Part shown: in pieces, positions 40,601 to 51,029 of the stretch
Layout: each line of letters opens with the position of its first letter
How positions within the stretch are numbered: the first letter of the stretch is position 1
NCBI GenBank assembly: GCA_009792885.1
Contig: WMCF01000015.1
Location: forward strand, 13,787,667-13,851,666
Direction: 5' to 3'
Source: Eremophila alpestris peregrina
Lineage: Eukaryota > Chordata > Aves > Passeriformes > Alaudidae
Length of the DNA stretch: 64,000 bases
Translations under genes and position numbers: made by a program
The notes under the pieces: generated by a model
What the model saw: the letters and a program-made list of their open reading frames with translations, nothing else
The model's database searches: none
What the model was told of the DNA's origin: nothing

Positions 40601-43600
40601 TCTGTTGCATGGACAGAAATGCTGAAGTTAATCATTTGGTCATTTGTGTAGTGAAATCAGTTGTCGACTGTAGCAGGGAGCAGGCTGCAAACGGTGCTGA
40701 TTTCATTATGCACAAAGGGCAGGTACTGAAATGATGCAGCATTCAGGCTCTGCCTCCTAAAGATTGCCCACCACACAAAGCAGAGTAATATAATTGTTAA
40801 GAATGGAGGGGTACATTTTCAGAGTGCTTTGCTCAGCAGTTTATTCTCCTGACTCTGATTAAAATTAATGGGAGTCATGCAGCTGAAACCCCATGGATTG
40901 CTCATGGTTTGATGACACAATACAGCTGCAAACGAAGGCAGGATTGTGAAGAGTCAGGTACAAAATGGCAATTTTTGCTCCATTTAACCATAATCTCTTT
41001 TCCAGCTCTCAGCACATTAACCACTTTTCTGCTGATCATGTCTGAAACGTCTGAAACTACACAGTGTTCTTTAGAGTGCCCTATTTCAGTAGTAAAACTG
41101 AGACCTTCAATACAAATGAGTCAATACAGCCACTAGTACCTATGGTAACACCTGTCTTGTAATTTGTTCCCCAAAGTAGAAGGAATTTTACAATGTGGAT
41201 TGATGCAGAAGGCTTTTGCAGTCTGCTAATAATTCCTTACTAAGATATGTGAAGGATTAACTCCTGGGAATGCTCCACAGGTGCTACTGCTAAATCCTGT
41301 TTAGTGCATTGCTCAATTAACAATCAGTATTTTTCACTGTGTGAAATAAACTTGTGTGATTTATAGGTACAAAATAATTCTTGGCCAAAACTACATTGAG
41401 AATGTTGTGAACAAGTTATAAACACACAATATTTAAAGGCAAAAAGGCAAAAACTTACTCAATAAAGTACTTAACTGGCAGGAAATTTTGGATAAGCATT
41501 ATTTCCCTTGAAAACTTAAAGTCCAGAAACCTTGTGGTCTGGCCTTGTCATTTGTTCACCCCCAAAATCTTTTCAAAGCCAAATCAAACTCCTTTTTTCC
41601 ATTTTGATAACAAACCTGTATCTACCACTTTCACTTTTATCCTGTAAATATAATCTTTAGACTACCTTGGACACAGCATTTCGGACACTCAGCCCAAACC
41701 CCACCATAGGCCTGCAGTGGAAAAACTTTTTACTCATGTTTTATAGACACATTTCATATGGAGCTCTGTTTCCCAAGATGAAAAAAAAAAAAAAAAGAGT
41801 ATATCCATATGATATCCTCTGAGTCATAGAAATCCCAATGCTGGAAGCTGAAGCTATGCATTAACAGAAGATCCCTACTCATAAATATCCAAGGATGAGG
41901 AATCATGTTGCACTGCTGATCATCCACACAGTGTTTCCTCACTCGCTGTCTCTGCTCTCCAAGCAGATTTCTTCAAGAATTATCTATGAAAGAATTTGGG
42001 TCTCTCACCAGTATGTCAGTCTGTGTCACTTGGACTCAGCCCTATTCTTCTTGCAATATACATAGTGCCAATTCTTTTCCTGAGGGTTGCAAAAATGGAT
42101 TTCTGTGATCTGCTTATGAATCCACCTCCATTCCCAGGAGGAATAAGTGCACTTAAAATGCCACTTATTTATGATCTAACTATATTTATATGTTTTTAGG
42201 AAGGTTGTTTTGGAACAGAAAGATGTTCCTTGCTCATATTTCTCCATATAGGAACATGAAGAATTAACACTGGATAAAAATAAAAATCAACAGATCATTC
42301 TTTTGTCTTAAGGCTCTTATGCCATGACCATCACCCCAGATTCCAGACATCACTCCAGGGATCAGAATAAGAAAAATAATTGCCAACCTCCTTGAGCCTT
42401 TTTCTGTGCTACAGACGCACATCTGAATCTCTCTGGGCCACTTCTCTTACAGCTGATACAAAGGGAAAAGCAGGAATTATTCTGAGCTACGGAAAAGAGA
42501 AAATACTTCCCATCTCCAGCAGAGAACAGACACACAGTGAAAGCCCCTAGGCCCTCAGTAAGAAGACATCAAAGAATCACTTCCAAAACATAATCCGTTC
42601 GCCAAAGATTTGCACTGAGAAATCCCTACAGGAGCTGGTGATGCCAGGAACAGTACCATTCCCCATCCTGGATCCTGTCCTGCACATGCTGCAACCCCAA
42701 GTTTTTAAGAGAGTCATACTGGTGGAAAGGAAAAAAAGTCTCAGTAGTCTCCAGACAGAAGCCCAGGTGCACACACTTCTTTTGTCCTACAGAAGCCTGA
42801 CTGTCCCCCATTCTGGAAAGCTGCAAATTCTTCAAAGGAAGAGAAGCTATAAAAGGAATGTTTTGCAGATAAAAGATTTTTCACAACTTCCAGATGACTT
42901 TTCCTCCTTCCCCACTTTTAAAGGCATGGAATTATTATTATATCTTTCCTTCCTCGCATTGAGGTTTCCAAGTAAAATTACTGCTAGTGAAAGACTGGGA
43001 GGCCCACAGAGAAAAATCACTTTATGAAGAGCTAACCATTATTATTCCCATTTTAAAAGCCAAACTAATCTTTTCCTTTTTCCTAATCTTTAAAATAGAC
43101 CAAAATGGAGATCTTAAATCAAGGTGCATTTTATCACTCCAAACTTTCCTGAGTTCCAAAGACTCGATATCTTTAACGTCACTGTTTCTTGGGGGTATTT
43201 TTCATCACAATAAAACAATTCAGCAGAGAATGTTTCCATTCAAAATGTTTCAAATTGCATTCCTGTCAAATGTATAAAATGTCCTGCATTATGCATAAGA
43301 AGGATTTGTACTTCAGCTTTGCTAACATAAAACAGTATTTCCAGCACAGGCAACCAATAGAACAGGTTAATGCTCTGGGGTCTGTTCATAATACAGATGG
43401 TAATGATTTGAGCAGCTTGTGTATGTGCTTCCCACACAAACATCAAGAACCAGAGCTCTCTTTGTCAGTCTTTCCAACAATGATCTTCCATCACACAGGC
43501 AATGGCAGATATCCTCCATCACATCGGTCTTTCCAGAGAATTCTTTGGCCCTCCCTGATTACAGGTCAGCAGCTAATTAATTGAGATGCATGTAAAATGA

Positions 43601-44568
43601 GCCAGGAACCCAGTAGGTTAACCAAATTACAGCTCACTAGGTAAAGGCACAAAATGTATTCCCACCCCCTGTAGCAGGGTGTCCAGCACTGAGGCCACAC
43701 TGCACTGAGGGGCTCGTCAGGAACTTCTAAGCAAGCTGGGTCATTTCTGTGGCAGAGTGTTTGCACTCTGGAAGCCAGTTAGCCATATTAGCATAGCCTG
43801 CTAGCCAAATGCTCATGTTAGCATCTGCTTAAAACAGCTATCCTGTTTTCCAGCTTCAAGAAGCTGTCTATACTGCCAAATGAAAGACAGCAAAGAAGAA
43901 TTCTGTCCTTGGTCCAAGAGGCACAGGCAACGCTGCATCATTGCAGCTGAGTGACTCAAGTGTCACTGTAAGGACTTACACTGCAGGGCACAGACATGTC
44001 TGCAGCTCCCCACGTGATACTGTGAGAGACCTGAGCTTCTCAGAGGAGGATGCAGAACAACCAACAAACACACTGAGCCAGCCAGAAGGAAATGCCAAAG
44101 AATGAAATCTCCCAGTAAGCTGGCACTGCAACACTAGGAGTCAGAGCCAAACCCCACACAAATCCACATATCCTTCAACTCTCATTACAGCACAGCAGGG
44201 AATAATACGGGGGCTGGGGTTTGGGTGAAAATTCTCCACTCCCCCTCTGAAAACTGTATTACCATGCAAGCAGGAATGCAATATCCCTGGGCCCTAAGGG
44301 ATAATGACTGCCCAATTCTTCTGCACTTCTCTGAGGAAGAAGTGCTAGGCTGGTTCTTCTACAGGGCAGCTTCTGTGTATCTCATGCGCACCATTCATGA
44401 GCATCCTTGTCCTGTTGCTATACACTTCTGTGAAGCCTCTGTTATCGGCCACTGCTATGTAGCGATGCTGGGGCAGCTGAGCCTTTTGTTTCAGCAACAT
44501 AGTCATGCTTATCTCCTTAAATCCACTTAATTTTCAGCAGAGAAGGTTTATGAAAAATTTCCTACTTG
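25692..44568. other. Gene desert segment
   Basis: This is about 19 kb without a recognisable exon. Isolated TATA-like sequences occur at 40,149-40,156 and 42,848-42,856. An A-rich tract lies near 41,781-41,797. A GC-richer block at about 35,550-35,910 has open frames on both strands but no recognisable protein. Confidence 0.55.
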
Positions 44569-44735
44569 TGGGAGTGGTTAAGTGCCAAAAGAGGCCACTA
44601 GGGAGACTGTGAAATCTCCATCATTAGAGATTTTAAAGAACAGATTACACAAACAGCTGTCAAAGGCAGCTCAGACATAACATGCTCCTACCTTCAAGCA
44701 GAGGGGTGGAAAAGGAGACCTCCTGGAACCTGTGT
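44569..44735 (+). mobile_element. CR1 3'-tail fragment (old)
   Basis: The stretch reads GGGAGACTGTGAAATCTCC, ATCATTAGAGATTTTAAAGAAC and, near the end, CAGAGGGGTGGAAAAGGAGACCTCCTGGA. This matches the layout of the CR1 C-terminal coding end and 3' UTR (ESPSLEIFK-like frame, then the 'GGGTTGGA ... GACCTCC' tail). It is strongly diverged and lacks a clean terminal octamer. Confidence 0.62.
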
Positions 44736-44799
44736 CTAGGATTCTGCCCTCTTTTGCACAGCTCTAGCCAAAAGCACTACACCCAGATGTCTTCCTCCA

Positions 44800-45540
44800 G
44801 TGACACTTCCCTCCATCAGCAGATCCACTAGATGTACAGCACTGTGGTCCAACGCCTCCTCTCTCCAGCATAACACATGGACCCAAGGCAGAGAGATGGA
44901 TGTGGGATATGGCTGTGTACAGTTACTCCATAAAAACCACACTCAGCAGGCTGAAATTAAGGAAGTTTGGGAGCTGCTGAGTTGGGAACTGGGCCACCGA
45001 TTTCCAGCCTCATTGCTGGGGAAGAACAATGGTTTAAAGCCAGATTTGCCTTCACATGTGTTCCAGGGACAAGTACAGCCAACCTGGCCAAACATACTGG
45101 AGAATGTAGGCCAGTGGCAGGAGCCATTCCCTGAAGGCCTGGAAGAAGGGTTGCCCATGCATCCTCCCTCACTCCATTTGCTTCCCTGTACATGGCTGAC
45201 AGCTTGCAAACTGGCAGCAACCCAGAAAGCAGAGGGGAAGACACACACATTCGCCCTCGCACGTGCTCACTTTTACAAACCGTCATGTTGCAAATCCTTA
45301 ATTCTCATCTCTCCAACCCCAACTCACCAACAAAGCAAGCATTTTTTCCTATTAGGAGAACTCCTAGTCCTGCAAAATGACAGGTTGTTTGGCACTATGA
45401 AACAGGTTGTGGCTGCAGACTCTGCACATGGCTCGCATTTGTGCCATTGGTCTGTGGCTTTCAGGGAGCAACTGTTGTGCAGTGACAAAAACACAAAGAA
45501 AGAAGGGAAAGAAACCAAATATTTACAGGAGAAAAAGTGA
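44800..45540 (+). CDS. Unrecognised 246-aa open frame
   Basis: This is the longest open frame outside OLFM4, but no domain, signal peptide or low-complexity pattern is recognisable. It follows a CR1 tail by about 65 bp in a moderately GC-rich segment, where long chance frames are more likely, and open frames exist on the opposite strand over the same bases. It is listed only because of its length. Confidence 0.1.
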   Translation: MTLPSISRSTRCTALWSNASSLQHNTWTQGREMDVGYGCVQLLHKNHTQQAEIKEVWELLSWELGHRFPASLLGKNNGLKPDLPSHVFQGQVQPTWPNILENVGQWQEPFPEGLEEGLPMHPPSLHLLPCTWLTACKLAATQKAEGKTHTFALARAHFYKPSCCKSLILISPTPTHQQSKHFFLLGELLVLQNDRLFGTMKQVVAADSAHGSHLCHWSVAFREQLLCSDKNTKKEGKETKYLQEKK

Positions 45541-46548
45541 TTCTACCCCACATGGTACAAATTTAGGGATGCATTGTAGCTACATCGTGTGTGTATAGCT
45601 ACTGAAACAGTTTCCAACAGAATGTTTACACTGTTGTCTGGAAGCATATTGTTTGCCTACTTTTCAAAGCCAATTTATATGCAGCACACATCGCAGCATG
45701 CATGAAAATTCAGACAAAAACACAGATGCATGCAACAATCCCTGGCCAGCTCTTGTTGTTCCTTATTGTTTGTTTCTCAGAAGTACCCAGGAAAGAGGAG
45801 GAAGGTAGCAACCCATTATGGTGAGTGCTGTTCTACCCCAAACTCAAAGACAGGTATTTCTCTTGAGGAACATGTAGTCTCTGTTTAAGACAAGATATAA
45901 CAAGCAAATGTAACGGAGAGTGAGGCAGTGACATACGGGAATGAATAATAAGAGAGTTTATGCGTGCCAGCTTTACGCACTCATGTGCCAGCTAATTGAA
46001 TACACGATGCACATAAATACCAGGCTGCTACTGAAGGCCACAAGTTAACTGTAGCCAGTTAGCAATTTATCAGGAGCTTCACAGAGAAATTAATGAGGAA
46101 TTTGAAGGAGCCCAGGCAAAGGCATCCCAGAGAAAAGTGTCAGGTGGGATAAACAGAAGGGCAGTAACAAGGGAGCAGGAGGATGAAGGAGGTTGGCATT
46201 GTTGCATTGTTTAGGCAGCAAAGCAAGGAGGCTCGGGTAACTTGGTTGCTGAGAGAAAAGGATGTGAAAGTCCTGGATCAAAGAATAGAGAGTTTATATC
46301 TAACTTATTAAAGAAAGAATGAGACTAAGGAGGACTGCAAAAGGCAAAAGAGGATGGCACTGCACTTTGAATAGACCAGGCAGAACAAGGTCAGTGAGTG
46401 TAGGGACGTCTGTGAGAAAAGGATCAGACTGCAACTTATGTCACTGCAGGCAAAAGTCTTCTCAAGAAACAGTGTAGATCCACCAAAATATTAAGAGTCC
46501 ATGCTGGGAAGTATGGGGTAGGGTCTTCTTCACATCCAAGGAAAAAGG

Positions 46549-46584
46549 AAAGGAGGGGGAACACACAAAGGAGGGGGAACAAAC
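46549..46584. repeat. 18-bp tandem duplication (AAAGGAGGGGGAACAMAC)
   Basis: Two adjacent 18-bp copies (46,549-46,566 and 46,567-46,584) differ at one position. The surroundings are purine-rich. Confidence 0.8.
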
Positions 46585-47129
46585 AAAGCAGAGGTAGCAC
46601 CGGCAACATGGGAGAGGGCAACAGGGACAGTGAGTGAGGCTTGCCTAAGGCTGTGTGCCACGGCCAGCTCGAGAGCACACTTTAATAGCCAGCTCTACTG
46701 AACCACCTTCAGCCAAGGCCTGAAAGGACAAGTCTGAGAAGTGAAAAGATGTATTACTCCCACTTCTTGAAGTGCTCTTTTGCAGAAGATCCCCCTCTCC
46801 TCACATACCATCGATGCATGGATCAGAGCTGAGTCTCCCATCTTGAGTGTCTTGAGATAGGGGGTGTGAAAACCACTCATCAGCAAAATTGCCTCTAAGT
46901 CCCTGTACTGCAGTTCCATGTCACCAGGCAGACAGATGTCCTCTCCACCTGCCTCTGTGGCAGGAACTATTTATGTTTAATATTGTTTATAGACCCCAAA
47001 ACCTCCACGGGGAAATGCCAAGTCAATAGGCTAAGTGCTGAAATTAAGTCATTGTGAGCTTTTTAGTTTGGTTTTTTTTTTTCTTTTAAAAGGACAGTGA
47101 TCTTTTTATAACTCTGCAAAGCCCCTTAT

Positions 47130-47470
47130 TAACAGAAGAATTGCCAGTGCCCCAGGGGCACTTAGGTACCTCACCTCCCACCATGCCCACCCCCTGTGGC
47201 TACCCCCATCCTGCCCAGCACCCCATGTCAGCCCCCAGGGCCATCAACCCCCAACCACCGAGGTCACATCCAGCTCCCCACAGCCCTGCCCTGCCCAGCC
47301 TTGAACTGTCCCCAGAGGGGTGCCCAGTGCCTGTGGCTGCCCGTGTGGTGCCCCCCTGCGGTGCCCCCCAGCTGCCTTGATCCTGGCAGAGGCAGTGGGA
47401 TGACCCCTGGCTGCCTGGCCTGCCCTGACAGATCCATGGGGAGTCCCCACTGCACTCTGGCACTGGCCAC
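47130..47470. other. C-rich (G-rich on minus) island
   Basis: This is a strongly strand-asymmetric segment with many runs of four to six C on the plus strand, such as CCACCCCCTGTGG and GTGCCCCCCAGC. It sits in otherwise AT-rich DNA. Open frames occur in several frames on both strands because stop codons are rare at this composition, and I do not treat them as genes. The minus strand has G-tracts spaced roughly as in G-quadruplex motifs. CpG is rare, so it does not look like a CpG island. Confidence 0.6.
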
Positions 47471-47866
47471 CTGAGAAATATTAGCACAGGACAAAAATCA
47501 AAGGACAATCTCAGCCTTGCCAGCACTGAAACATCCCAACCCAGCCCCTCAACAGAAGATTTTTTTAAAGTTCTGAAAGTGCAGGCATGTTTCTGCTCTC
47601 CTTCAGGTAATAAACTACCAAGGGCCAACCCGGTTTTGCTTTATCTACTCTGCAGTGACATTGAGTGGCATCCTGAAGAGATGGCTGCTGTCACGATCTT
47701 CCCCCCTCAGCGATCACAATTGGAGCCTAGTGCCAAGCCCCACAGGGCCTGGGCCACACTGCAATTGAACATGGTGGGCAGTCAGAGCAACCCCACCTCC
47801 AGCTCACCATGGAAGCCTCCAGTCCAGACCAAATGTGGTTTCCAAAGGTGAGAAAGCTGTTGTCAG

Positions 47867-48134
47867 GAATCACAGAACAACAGAATTCTAGAATGGTTTG
47901 GGTTGGAAGAGACCTTAAAGATCTTCCAGTTCCAATCCCTCTGCCATGGGCAAGGACAACTTCCACTTGAACAGGTTGCTCAAAACCCCATCCAACCTGG
48001 CCTTGAACATTTCCAGGGATGGGGCATCCACAGCCTCTCTATGCAACCCATTCCAGCATCTCACCATCCTCACATAAAGACCTTGTTTCTAATACCTAAC
48101 CTAAATCTATGCTTCTTCAGCTGAAAGCCATTGA
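47867..48134 (-). mobile_element. CR1 3' end, antisense to the plus strand
   Basis: The plus strand begins GAATCACAGAACAACAGAATT and continues GGTTTGGGTTGGAAGAGACC, CCCTCTGCCATGGGCAAGGACA and CCATCCAACCTGGCCTTGAACA, then GATGGGGCATCCACAGCC. This is the familiar reverse complement of an avian CR1 3' UTR and C-terminal coding end. It lies about 2.1 kb from the OLFM4 stop codon, in the same strand orientation as the gene. Confidence 0.88.
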
Positions 48135-50235
48135 AACGTTAAAGACATTGAAGAAAGGACTTGAGAACCACAATCAATCTACCAGAATCTATTACTAGCA
48201 TGCTAACATCAACTTCCTCCCTAAAAGGTGGCAAGCTGAGGAGCCTCAAGACCCATGTAGATGGCATCTCTTGATAATAAGTGGAGAGCTATTCACCTTC
48301 CTTGACACACAGACAGATGAAGAGGGAAAGAATATTTTTTGCAGTATTTTTTTCTTCCTTTCTCAGCCAAATCCTTATTTGGTCTGTTGCAGATTATTCA
48401 CACAGCAGCCCTGCCTGTACTGCCTGATCTGATTACTGCACCAACACCTCCATGGCTTTCAAATTCATTTCACAGGTTTCCAAGAAACAGATGTTGATAC
48501 CCGATAAGTGGCAGCACCTGGATTCAAAACAGGTTATCAGTTCATCTGACTCCAATATCTTGAGTAACATCTCAACTTGGTGAAGGGGTGTTGCCCTATC
48601 CAGCAAGCATATTTCCATGCAGGAAAATAAAATTCCCCTTCTGTACTTGTTGACATGCAGATTTGCACCTTTGTGTTGCTCCTACTTAAGCACACAGAAT
48701 CCCAGCGAATATGCCGATCCTGTTTAAAATATTTGGTGCCCAGGGTTCCTATGACATCCCAGAAGTTAGGTATTTGTCACAAATAGCTTTAAATGGCTCT
48801 ATAGAACAGCTGAGATTATTTGAAACAGTTTTTTTATTAAAACAAAATCAAACATTTGCATACATTTTGATTTGATCATCAGGGGACATAGACACGGTTG
48901 CAATATGTAACAAAAGAAAATGAACCACATGAACTGCTTTCTTTGTCATTTCATAGCTCTGAATTTCAGTGTTTTAGCTTGCTTTCTGACATGATGAAAA
49001 CATGACATTGTTACAGTGTACATATTTAGAAACTATCACACAATACCCATTAAAAAAAATTAAAACCATATCATATATTCAACTTTGACCAGACTCATGT
49101 TTTCCATAAGATCTCTTACCTTGCCGTAAAACAGAATTACTCAGGGAACAAATTGGATCCTAGATTAATGAGGCTCTCAGGAATCTAGTTACAGAATGGT
49201 AAAAATGTTGAAAAGAGGCACATCAAATAGCATGTCTGTTATTCTATGGCCATGTATTTTATTCACCAAGAGCCACTCGTGGCCAATAAAGTCAATGGGA
49301 GGATTTGCATAAACTTAGAGGAGAATAAAGAATGGGAAAACAGTGTTCTTTGCACTGACTGGAATATGGAGGATATAGCTAGACTGTAGTAAGACTATTC
49401 GTAGGGCCAGGTTTAGACACACAGAATTAATAAGGGAAGCAAAGCAAGACAGAACTGAAAATTGATGAAAACCATACTGCCAGTTTTGCCTCCACAAGCA
49501 CTCCAATAAGGCAGCCTGGTAGTGTGGCAGCTTGGGAGAGTGTTGAACGGCTTGGAGGCAGCTATAGGTGGGAGCCAGGGCCACTGTCCCACTGCATCAC
49601 TGCTGTCGAGGACAGTGAGCCCTGTCCCTTCCTCAATGCCTTCTCTTCCCTTCCTGTGGTAGGACTTACACAGCAAAGTGCATTTTTACCCTCCCTCTTG
49701 AAGTCTTGAGCCAGATACTACTGCTTCCAACTAACAAATGGATTGCTGTCTTCTGACCAAGTCTACTTCCTAATCTATTTTAATCCTTGAATTAATTTCT
49801 CTGAGTCCTCATTTCACTCTGATGAAGATCAGTGGAAATTCATTCTGTTTCTGAGTGCCTTGCCTGTGTTACTCTGACAAATGCAAATCAGAGGGTAATT
49901 AGCTACTCAGTCACCAGATAGTCTCTGCCCAGCTATTCCTGCAAACAAAAAGCACTAAATATATGCACTGAATCTACCCCCAGAGACAGGACAATTGTGA
50001 AGCACCGAGCACCAATAAACAGCAAGCAAAACCTAAAAAAACCCATAGTGCCAACTGCTGCCAGCAATAGTAGTGCTCAGAGTGGGCAATCCCTTTAAAG
50101 ATTGTAAGTATGACACCCCATATACCATACATCAGGCCAGATGAACTCTGATTTGGCAGCAGCATTGTTTAAAGGTCCATTGGATCCCTCATATGGCTGC
50201 TGCCAGTTTTATCATATGCATACGTTGCTGAGATA
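48135..50235. other. OLFM4 3' UTR and downstream flank
   Basis: This is non-coding DNA between the OLFM4 stop codon and the antisense CR1 tail. The part next to 50,235 is expected to be 3' UTR. No other gene-like signal was seen. Small overlapping open frames on both strands around 49,315-49,709 have no recognisable domain. Confidence 0.5.
49258..49784 (-). promoter_or_regulatory. Candidate OLFM4 polyadenylation signals
   Basis: Downstream of the OLFM4 stop in transcript sense, an ATTAAA lies at 49,784-49,779 (about 450 nt past the stop) and an AATAAA at 49,263-49,258 (about 975 nt past it). Either could end the 3' UTR. Such hexamers are frequent in AT-rich DNA, so the choice needs transcript data. 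Confidence 0.3.
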
Positions 50236-51029
50236 CTAAGACTTAAACATCACATCGTATCTTACAAGGTAACTATCACTGTAAACATACAGTTTCTGAT
50301 CTGTGGGGCTATAATCAATACTCTGGATTGTATCTAACTTTTTATCCATAATGATACTGATTCTACCTTCTTGGCCAGTACTTGTGTCATACATGTAGAA
50401 GATCTCCTCTTTCTTAGTGTTTAATGGCCTTGTGGCGTAAAGAACACCACATAACATGAAAGCATTGGAAACAGATGGCTTGTACTGCCTTGTCTGCCAA
50501 GTATTTAGCACATCAAGTGTGGTCTCATTGAGCTTGCTAATCACAATGTTGCCCACGTTATTTTCAGTTGAATATATTACCCATAACCCACTTTCATCCA
50601 CGGCAAAATCTATGTCCTGCCATGCTACACCTGCATAGGAGAAGCGGTTACCAATGGCAGCACCTGGAAGCTCCTTCCTCAAAACCTCCGTGTTTGTTTT
50701 TATATCGTACTTCACCATATATCTCGAACTATAAGCGTGATAGTACAAGTAATTTTTATAAAGGGCTGCACCACTTCCTTCCCCATATGTTATTCTCCTT
50801 TCATATGTGTATTTAAACAGCAGCAAATCATCAAAGGAACTATAAATTCTGAAGTATTCTAAGTATCTCCCATCGGTGTTCAATGGTGCAACCCAATAGA
50901 CTTCTTTCTCTGGGTTAGAGGGATAGTAATCTCTACCCCAGGAACCATATTTGTAGGAGAATCCTCTCCAGTTCAGCTTGGCAACATAAGGCTGGCTAAC
51001 ATTCATCAGTCCACGGTGAATGCAGGTAC
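50236..51029 (-). CDS. OLFM4: OLFM4 terminal coding exon (olfactomedin domain)
   Basis: This is the last coding exon of olfactomedin 4, a secreted glycoprotein of gut epithelium and granulocytes. The acceptor AG is at 51,031-51,030 after a weak pyrimidine tract. The first two bases complete a glycine codon begun in the previous exon, and a TAG stop lies at 50,238-50,236. The exon gives 264 residues including that glycine, which is the full olfactomedin domain. Numbering from the glycine, visible landmarks are C3 and C194 (in FMLCGVLYAT), the family's conserved intradomain disulfide pair; NWRGFSY at 20-26; WVAPLNTDGR at 46-55; and WQDIDFAVDESGLWVIYS at 137-154, whose acidic positions belong to the calcium-site region in olfactomedin structures. 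N-glycosylation sequons occur at N10 and N168. There are no frameshifts or internal stops. The near-residue match to mammalian OLFM4, plus the two upstream exons, favours OLFM4 over other olfactomedins. Start codon and signal peptide lie upstream. Confidence 0.93.

Larger units (their letters stand above)
44736..47129. other. Non-coding DNA between CR1 tail and C-rich island
   Basis: It contains the unrecognised 246-aa frame (44,800-45,540), the 18-bp tandem duplication (46,549-46,584) and otherwise unremarkable sequence. Confidence 0.5.

Noticed and set aside
47141..47628. Overlapping proline- and glycine-rich frames on both strands.
   Set aside because: They arise from stop-poor C-rich composition; none has a domain or splice context.
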